Origin: Burkholderiales bacterium
GTDB lineage: Bacteria; Pseudomonadota; Gammaproteobacteria; Burkholderiales; Chitinimonadaceae
DNA: 10,332 nucleotides
NCBI GenBank assembly: GCA_019234745.1
Contig: JAFAKZ010000059.1
Span: 1-10,332 of the forward strand
Direction of reading: 5' to 3'
In this document: positions 5,422 through 10,332 of the stretch, in pieces
Layout of the letters: every line of letters begins with the position of its first letter
How positions within the stretch are numbered: the stretch's first letter is position 1
Notes under the pieces: generated by a model
What the model was told of the DNA's origin: nothing
The model's database searches: none
Seen by the model: only the letters and a program-made list of their open reading frames with translations
Program-made: the position numbers and the translations under genes

Positions 5422-7719
5422 ATGCATATCACGGCCGTTCTCCTCTGCACACTCGCCATCGCGGCCTGCATGCTGTCGCTGCCCGCCACGGCGGCCATCA
5501 ACCAGTACAACCTGGGCGCGAGCTTCGACTCGACCCAGAGCAACGTCACCTTTGCCGTCTATTCCTCGCGCGCAACGCACGTCGAGGTAGATCTGTACAC
5601 GGCCCCCATGGGCGTGTCGGAAGCGCTGCGCTACTCGCTCAACTACAACGCCAGCACGAATATCTGGTCCGGTTCCGTACCCGTCGCCACGCTGCGCGCA
5701 GCCGGCATCACCGGGCCCATCTACTACGGCTACCGCGCCTGGGGGCCGAACTGGCCGCTCAACGGCGGCTGGACCAAGGGCTCCAGCGCCGGCTTTATCG
5801 CCGACGTGGACAGCAATGGCAACCGCTTCAACCCGAACAAGCTGCTAATCGACCCGTATGCACGCGAGATCAGCCATGACCCGCTCAACGCCACCTCGGC
5901 CGACGCCACCGTCTATGCCTCCGGCGCCAGCTACCGGAATACGGACAGCGGCAATGCGGCGCCCAAGAGCATCCTGTGGCTGCCCACCAGCCAGAGCACG
6001 GGCACGAAGCCCACGCGCGCGCAGAAGGACGACATCATCTACGAGGTGAACGTGCGCGGGTTGACCAAGAACGACAGCAGCGTGCCCACGGCCCAGCAGG
6101 GGACCTATGCGGGCGCAGCGCTCAAGGCGCCCTACCTCGCCAGCCTGGGCGTGACGGCCGTGGAGTTCCTGCCCGTGCAGGAGACGCAGAACGACGCCAA
6201 CGACAACACGCCGAACTCGACCGCTGGGCAGAACTACTGGGGTTATATGACCCTGAACTACTTCTCGCCCGACCGCCGCTACGCCTCGAACAAGGCGGCC
6301 GGAGGCCCGACCAGCGAGTTCCAGGCCATGGTGAAGGCCTTCCACGACCAAGGCATCAAGGTCTATCTCGACGTGGTGTACAACCACACGGGCGAGGGCG
6401 GAGCGTGGAACGCGAACGACACCAGCACCTACAGCATCTTCTCCTGGCGCGGGCTGGATAACCCTACTTATTACGAGCTGACGTCGGACCTGCAGTCTTC
6501 TTATGACAATACGGGCGTGGGCGGCAACTACAACAGCTACAACACAACGGCGCAGAACCTGATCGTCGATTCGCTGGCCTACTGGCGCGACACCATGGGT
6601 GTGGACGGCTTCCGCTTCGACCTCGCGTCCGTGCTGGGCAATAGCTGCTCGGTCGGCTGCTACAACTTCAACGCGGGCGACCCGAACGTGGCCATCAACC
6701 GCATCCTGCGCGAGCTGCCGCAGCGCCCGGCCAATGGCGGCAGCGGCGTCGACCTGTTCGCGGAACCCTGGGCCATCGGCGGCAACTCCTACCAGTTGGG
6801 CGGCTTCCCGGCCGGCTGGTCGGAATGGAACGGCAGCTACCGCGACCAGCTGCGCCAGGCGCAGAACGATCTGGGCGTGGCGACCGTCACCACGGGCCAG
6901 CTCGCCACGCGCTTCGCCGGCTCGTCCGACCTGTTCGGCAGCCGCAGTCCTTGGAACTCCACCAACTTCATGGACGTGCACGACGGCTTTACCTTGAAGG
7001 ATGTATACGGTTGCAACGGCTCCAACAACAACCAGGCCTGGCCTTACGGGCCCTCGGACGGCGGCACGTCCACCAACTACAGCTGGGACCAGGGTGGCGC
7101 CGCGGCTGACCAGCGCGCGGCGGCGCGCGTGGGCTTCGCCTTCACCATGCTGAGCGCCGGCACACCGCTGATGCAGGGCGGCGATGAGTATCTGCGTAGC
7201 CTCAACTGCAATAACAACGCCTATAACGTCGATTCCATCGCCAACTGGCTGAACTACAGCTGGAGCAGCGACCAGAGCAATTACAACGCCTTTGTGAAGG
7301 GCCTGATCGCCTTCCGTAAAGCCCACGTGGCCCTGCGCCCGCTCTACTTCTATTCGGGCAGCGACAACAATGGCAACGGCCTGGCGCAGTTGGCCTGGTG
7401 GACGCCGGCTGGCACCACGCCGGATTCGAACTACTTCGGCAGCGGCAGCAACCACGCCATCGCCTACCAGTTCGACGGCACGGAGCTGGGCGACACGGCC
7501 TATTCCCTCTACGTGGCCTACAACGGCTGGAGCGGCAATGTGAACTTCACCCTGCCCTGGCCCGGCGCCGGCAAGAACTGGTACCGCGTGACGGATACCT
7601 GCGGCTGGGCGGAAGGCCCGAACCAGGTGCGCGCGCCGGGATCGGAAGACTATCTGGGCGGGCAGGGCTATGTGTACGGCGTGTGCGGTCGCGGCATGCT
7701 CTTGTTGATCGCCAAGTAA
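5422..7719 (+). CDS. iam: Secreted isoamylase (glycogen/amylopectin debranching enzyme, GH13)
   Basis: This 765-residue enzyme should hydrolyse alpha-1,6 branch linkages of glycogen and amylopectin outside the cytoplasm (EC 3.2.1.68). It closely resembles Pseudomonas amyloderamosa isoamylase as I remember it: mature start AINQYNLGASFD, YYGYRAWGPNWP, FNPNKLLIDPYA, STGTKPTRAQKDD and AYNGWSG near the end. The order is signal peptide (1-24, PATA before AIN), N-terminal beta domain (to about 170), GH13 barrel and C-terminal beta domain (about 640-765). GH13 motifs are DVVYNHT (317-323), GFRFDLAS with nucleophile D400, LFAEPW with acid/base E448, and DVHDG with D521. QETQND (253-258) matches the calcium site. 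AAGGAG 9 nt upstream supports ATG 5422 over TTG 5404. The signal peptide lacks Lys/Arg and holds IAAC, weakly lipobox-like. Annotation tools may label it glgX, but cytoplasmic GlgX is shorter and unexported. Confidence 0.95.
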   Translation: MHITAVLLCTLAIAACMLSLPATAAINQYNLGASFDSTQSNVTFAVYSSRATHVEVDLYTAPMGVSEALRYSLNYNASTNIWSGSVPVATLRAAGITGPIYYGYRAWGPNWPLNGGWTKGSSAGFIADVDSNGNRFNPNKLLIDPYAREISHDPLNATSADATVYASGASYRNTDSGNAAPKSILWLPTSQSTGTKPTRAQKDDIIYEVNVRGLTKNDSSVPTAQQGTYAGAALKAPYLASLGVTAVEFLPVQETQNDANDNTPNSTAGQNYWGYMTLNYFSPDRRYASNKAAGGPTSEFQAMVKAFHDQGIKVYLDVVYNHTGEGGAWNANDTSTYSIFSWRGLDNPTYYELTSDLQSSYDNTGVGGNYNSYNTTAQNLIVDSLAYWRDTMGVDGFRFDLASVLGNSCSVGCYNFNAGDPNVAINRILRELPQRPANGGSGVDLFAEPWAIGGNSYQLGGFPAGWSEWNGSYRDQLRQAQNDLGVATVTTGQLATRFAGSSDLFGSRSPWNSTNFMDVHDGFTLKDVYGCNGSNNNQAWPYGPSDGGTSTNYSWDQGGAAADQRAAARVGFAFTMLSAGTPLMQGGDEYLRSLNCNNNAYNVDSIANWLNYSWSSDQSNYNAFVKGLIAFRKAHVALRPLYFYSGSDNNGNGLAQLAWWTPAGTTPDSNYFGSGSNHAIAYQFDGTELGDTAYSLYVAYNGWSGNVNFTLPWPGAGKNWYRVTDTCGWAEGPNQVRAPGSEDYLGGQGYVYGVCGRGMLLLIAK

Positions 7720-7743
7720 GACGCAGCAAATATGGTTGGAACT

Positions 7744-7771
7744 GCCCGCGCCAAGCCGGCGCGGGCTTTTT
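7744..7771 (+). terminator. Rho-independent terminator after the isoamylase gene
   Basis: A perfect 9-bp GC stem, GCCCGCGCC/GGCGCGGGC, with a 5-nt loop is followed by TTTTT, starting 25 nt after the isoamylase stop. It lies between two convergent genes. There is no A-run on its left side, so it should work mainly for the plus-strand transcript. Confidence 0.92.
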
Positions 7772-7783
7772 CATGCTCGTCGG

Positions 7784-8602
7784 CTACGGCGCCGTTGCGA
7801 ATACGATGGCCACGATAGTCACGTCCGTCACCGTATGCGCCAGCCACGGCGCCAATAGCCCACTGGCGCGCAGGCGGATGGCGCCCATCATGAGGCCGTA
7901 GACGGCGGCCAGCACCACGCCCACGGTGCCGCGCGGAAAGCCGTGCACATGCATCAGCCCAAATGAAATGGCCTGCAGCAGCCAGGCCCAGCGCCGTCCG
8001 GCCAAGAGGCCCAGCACATGCTGCAACAGCCCCCGATACATTGCTTCCTCCACGGCTGCATTGGCGATGGCGAACACGAGCGCGCCCGCGATCAAGAGTG
8101 GTAGGGGGAAGCGATGCAGGGGTAGCTGTGCGTACAGGTCGCCCAGGTCCGGATGCATGGCACGCAGCCATATGACGAGGGCTCCGCCGGCCACCACGGC
8201 GCAGGCCAGGCACCAGGCCAGCGTCGTACCATCGATGCGTCCGCGCGGCAGATAGGTGGAGGGCGGCATCGACCAGCCCGTCGCGCGCGCTAGCAGCCAC
8301 AGTGCGGCGAAGCCGGCGCCAAAGGCGAGCGGCGGCAAGCCCAACACGTAGACAAATACGAGGGCGGTGGCCGCCATCACCAGGCCCAGGCCCGTAGCCA
8401 CGGCGCAGCGCCAGTAGCCGCCTAGCGCGGTGACGATCAGCAGCAGGGCAATGGGGACGGGTACCGTGTCGCGGTAGCACAGGGGGAAGGCGGCGAAGAT
8501 CAGGTAGAGCGCCCAGCACAGCGCGCGCTCGCGGCCGGCCATGGCGCCCCCTGCGCTCGGCTCAGCGCTCACCATCGCGCCGCTACCCGGGAATGGCGCC
8601 AT
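7784..8602 (-). CDS. CPBP-family intramembrane metalloprotease
   Basis: Up to 272 residues, with about eight hydrophobic segments between residue 26 and the C-terminus. The three hallmark motifs of the CPBP/ABI (Rce1-like) family are present: EEAMYR (185-190, catalytic Glu pair and Arg), FGLMH (214-218) and HTVTD (256-260). The members cleave or bind substrates within the membrane; proteins like this have been linked to protein maturation and bacteriocin immunity, and the substrate here is unknown. The start is uncertain. The first ATG (8602) has no ribosome site and lies only 5 bp from a parS palindrome. ATG 8575 has only a weak GGGT, while ATG 8542 (MAGRERALCWALYL) has AGGGGG about 4 nt upstream and begins right before the first helix, giving 252 residues. 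The gene could be co-transcribed with the one ending at 8649. Confidence 0.88.
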   Translation of the reverse strand: MAPFPGSGAMVSAEPSAGGAMAGRERALCWALYLIFAAFPLCYRDTVPVPIALLLIVTALGGYWRCAVATGLGLVMAATALVFVYVLGLPPLAFGAGFAALWLLARATGWSMPPSTYLPRGRIDGTTLAWCLACAVVAGGALVIWLRAMHPDLGDLYAQLPLHRFPLPLLIAGALVFAIANAAVEEAMYRGLLQHVLGLLAGRRWAWLLQAISFGLMHVHGFPRGTVGVVLAAVYGLMMGAIRLRASGLLAPWLAHTVTDVTIVAIVFATAP

Positions 8603-8607
8603 GCGAC

Positions 8608-8629
8608 ACTGGTTTCACGTGAAACCAGT
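8608..8629. other. parS: parS site 2 (ParB-binding site) within a 22-bp perfect palindrome
   Basis: The core GTTTCACGTGAAAC (8612-8625) is identical to parS site 1 and to the canonical parS core. Here the symmetry continues outward with ACTG/CAGT to a total of 22 bp. It lies in the 46-bp gap between two minus-strand genes, just upstream of the CPBP protease coding region, so ParB bound here may also affect transcription into that gene. The identity of the site is firm by sequence; the effect on transcription is conjecture. Confidence 0.9.
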
Positions 8630-8648
8630 ATGCCCGTGACGTTCGCCA

Positions 8649-10067
8649 TTATGGGTGGCTCGATACGTCCAGCGTTGCCGCAGGACGCCAGTCACCACGC
8701 CAGGTCAGGCGTACGTTGGCGCTGTCGATCAGCACCTTGCCGACGATGATGTTCAGGCCAGCCGGCCCGGTAGGCGCATACAGCCTCATGCCTTCGAACA
8801 CGCCGACGCGCGAACCGACGTCGATGGTCCCCCTGGCGCCGTACTCCACGCCATTGGGCGGCGGGTGCAGAATCTCGGATGGCGAGGTCGCGCCCACGCC
8901 CCCGAAGTTCGCCGCATGCGCCAGCAACGGCGTCTTGAGCAGGCCTTCGCTATACGGTTTGGGCAGTGTCGGCTGCTTATCGGTGGGCCACGTTGCGCTG
9001 GCACCGTCACTACGGCGCAGCAGCAGGGTCGGGTCGACCGCTTGGCCCGCGTTGAGCTGATTCACCACGTAGATGAGCGCCGGCTCCGACAGCAGGTAGT
9101 GCCGGCCGCCCCAGGCCAGGGGGTAGTAGCGTGCCGGCAAGCGGCAAGTATCGTTGGCATTCACGCTGACAGCGCCAAGCTCGTACCACTCGTGCTCCGC
9201 CACCAGGGTTCCCGTCTCATTCTTGGCCGGCGCCTCGTCGGTGTTCGGACATTGCAGGCTGCCGCTGGTGGAGCCGTCGGCCGCGACGGTCAACTGCGTT
9301 GCCGTATCGCCTTCCAGGTGCCCGCTGGCAGCATAGGCTCCCGCCCAGTCTCCAACCGGCGGCGCCGACTGGCGCTTCTGCAGCAGGCCGCTGGTGTCTA
9401 TCGTATCGGCGGGTGCCGATGGGGGTGTGCTTGTGTCGGCGTCGGTGGCGGTCGTATTTACCTCCGCGACGCTGACACCTGACGTACCGCAGGCCTTCGA
9501 CTCCACCGCGTTGAGCCGTGTGAATTGCGATACGCTGCCGTCATGCTCGCGCAGCGTCAGGCGATCGGCGTCCTCGCTGATCACCGGATTGACGTCCGGC
9601 GGCCATTGCTCATGGTCGTTCACGAACCAGACAAAGCGCCCCCTCCAATAGCCCCAGCTTCCCGTATAGCGCGTCGCACCGTCGTCGCGCCCCTCGGTAA
9701 TGCGCGTTGCGGAAAAGTTGCCGGCGTCGTCAAGCATGTACTTGTACACATTGCCGGGTGCCGTTCGGGTCCATACGCCCACATACTTGCAGGGCGCGTT
9801 GGGCAGGGCATTGAGCGTCTCGTAGGTATTGCTGAAGAAGAAGCGTTCCAGTGGATTGGCGCGGCTGTGCACACATTCGGCACGGCCTTTCGCGCGCGCC
9901 AGGGCCGAGGCGTTTTCCGCAACGCCGGCGCCCCAGGCTGCGCACAGTTCGCCGTCCTTCGCCAGGCGGAATTTCGAGTAGCCGGATAAGGCCCAAGCAA
10001 GGACCGCCAACAATATGCCGATACGAAAGAAATATTTAAGCAGCCTGGCGAATTTCAGAATATTCAT
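8649..10067 (-). CDS. Single-pass membrane protein of unknown function with large periplasmic part
   Basis: This encodes 472 residues from an ATG with AGGG 6 nt upstream. A basic N-terminus (KFARLLKYFFR) precedes one transmembrane helix (about 15-29), which predicts an N-in anchor with the rest outside the cytoplasm. I see two parts. Residues 40-190 contain cysteines (C42, C65, C93, C193) and a beta-rich block, CKYVGVWTRT...YKYMLDDAGNFSA...YTGSWGYWRGRFVWFVND..QWPPDVNPVI, with a calycin or lipocalin-like strand rhythm. A Thr/Ser/Pro/Asp-rich linker (about 196-236) leads to a second part (240-472) that starts with a similar GDWAGAYAASG strand and has one Cys pair (C273, C308). I do not recognise the family. 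A possible link to the CPBP gene downstream rests only on the same orientation and the 46-bp gap. Confidence 0.75.
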   Translation of the reverse strand: MNILKFARLLKYFFRIGILLAVLAWALSGYSKFRLAKDGELCAAWGAGVAENASALARAKGRAECVHSRANPLERFFFSNTYETLNALPNAPCKYVGVWTRTAPGNVYKYMLDDAGNFSATRITEGRDDGATRYTGSWGYWRGRFVWFVNDHEQWPPDVNPVISEDADRLTLREHDGSVSQFTRLNAVESKACGTSGVSVAEVNTTATDADTSTPPSAPADTIDTSGLLQKRQSAPPVGDWAGAYAASGHLEGDTATQLTVAADGSTSGSLQCPNTDEAPAKNETGTLVAEHEWYELGAVSVNANDTCRLPARYYPLAWGGRHYLLSEPALIYVVNQLNAGQAVDPTLLLRRSDGASATWPTDKQPTLPKPYSEGLLKTPLLAHAANFGGVGATSPSEILHPPPNGVEYGARGTIDVGSRVGVFEGMRLYAPTGPAGLNIIVGKVLIDSANVRLTWRGDWRPAATLDVSSHP

Positions 10068-10172
10068 GCGATGCCCTAGAACGTATGGTGCGACAGCGAA
10101 CTGCGATGATAGTCGGAATCGCCATCAGGCACATCGCCGACAAGCTCGCTGACGAAGGAGGGCACAGCACCA

Positions 10173-10332
10173 ATGGAAATGCGCGATGTGCAGGCGACCG
10201 ACCTGGCGGACGTCTACGCGCTGCCATGCGACAAGGGCTGGAGCGCACGCCTCGCCGAGTGCCGCGCCTGGCGCTGTTGCTGGCGCACAGCCAACGTGCG
10301 GCCGGAGCGAGCGTAGATGGCCGTATTGTTGG
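10173..10332 (+). pseudogene. Start of a probable GNAT-type acetyltransferase gene with an apparent frameshift (cut by window end)
   Basis: A strong ribosome site (AAGGAGGG, 10155-10162) precedes ATG 10173. The frame begins MEMRDVQATDLADVYAL, the usual opening of a GNAT N-acetyltransferase (M.IR.AT..D...V..L), and runs on to GWSARLAECRAW. It then turns into an improbable Arg/Trp/Cys-rich tail and stops at TAG 10314-10316 after 47 codons. The overlapping frame that is in phase at 10316 reads LALLLAHSQRAAGASVDGRIVG to the window end, and DGRIVG is the typical second GNAT strand. One lost base (or two gained) near 10262-10280 would join them. This may be a real frameshift, a sequencing error, or an unrelated small ORF; the rest lies outside the window. 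Confidence 0.4.

Noticed and set aside
5845..7455. 536-codon open frame on the minus strand opposite the isoamylase gene
   Set aside because: It is a GC-rich codon shadow of a gene with clear GH13 motifs. The translation is Val/Arg/Ala-rich with no recognisable domain and it has no supporting context.
8655..9482. 275-codon plus-strand frame opposite the unknown membrane protein gene
   Set aside because: The Arg/Gln-rich translation lacks any family feature. The minus-strand frame has a proper membrane anchor, ribosome site and domain-like conservation pattern.
1..10332. Phage, defence island, CRISPR or integrated mobile element
   Set aside because: No integrase, transposase, direct-repeat array or defence-type domain is visible. 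Apart from the REP-like repeats the content is ordinary chromosomal genes.

Overview
The window is GC-rich, gene-dense chromosomal DNA of a Gram-negative bacterium. The families present (DUF2167, a BPSS1780-type membrane protein, prokaryotic DgkA, a DUF962/Mpo1-like protein, and a secreted isoamylase of the Pseudomonas amyloderamosa type) point to Pseudomonadota, most likely a betaproteobacterium, with a xanthomonad-type gammaproteobacterium as the alternative. This placement is inference; there is no rRNA or other phylogenetic marker. Two perfect copies of the 14-bp parS core GTTTCACGTGAAAC lie 6.1 kb apart (2496-2509 and 8612-8625). This suggests the window belongs to the ParB-loading region, usually near the replication origin.

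Layout. 1-1735 (minus strand): a tight three-gene cluster of a DUF2167 protein, an unrecognised membrane protein and a membrane-anchored protein cut by the window edge. 1935-2798 (plus): a membrane-bound GGDEF diguanylate cyclase with an intact inhibitory I-site; the first parS core lies inside this gene and encodes the I-site arginine. It converges with a DUF962/Mpo1-like gene (2795-3094, minus), sharing 4 bp. 3222-4641 (plus): a BPSS1780-type membrane protein overlapping dgkA, a likely two-gene operon. 4642-5421: a 780-bp gene-free stretch holding an inverted pair of REP-like hairpins (a REPIN-like unit), a third related hairpin and several dyads. 5422-7719 (plus): a secreted isoamylase ending at a clear intrinsic terminator. 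7784-8602 (minus): a CPBP-family membrane protease. 8608-8629: the second parS, set in a 22-bp perfect palindrome. 8649-10067 (minus): an unrecognised single-pass membrane protein. 10173-end: the start of what looks like a GNAT acetyltransferase gene, with an apparent frameshift.

The genes do not form one pathway. Much of the content is envelope-related: many membrane proteins, lipid recycling by DgkA, and extracellular alpha-glucan debranching. The most noteworthy structure is at DNA level: the two parS sites, one doubling as coding sequence for a c-di-GMP feedback site, and the REPIN-like cluster between dgkA and the isoamylase gene. I found no tRNA, rRNA, CRISPR array, transposase or phage gene.
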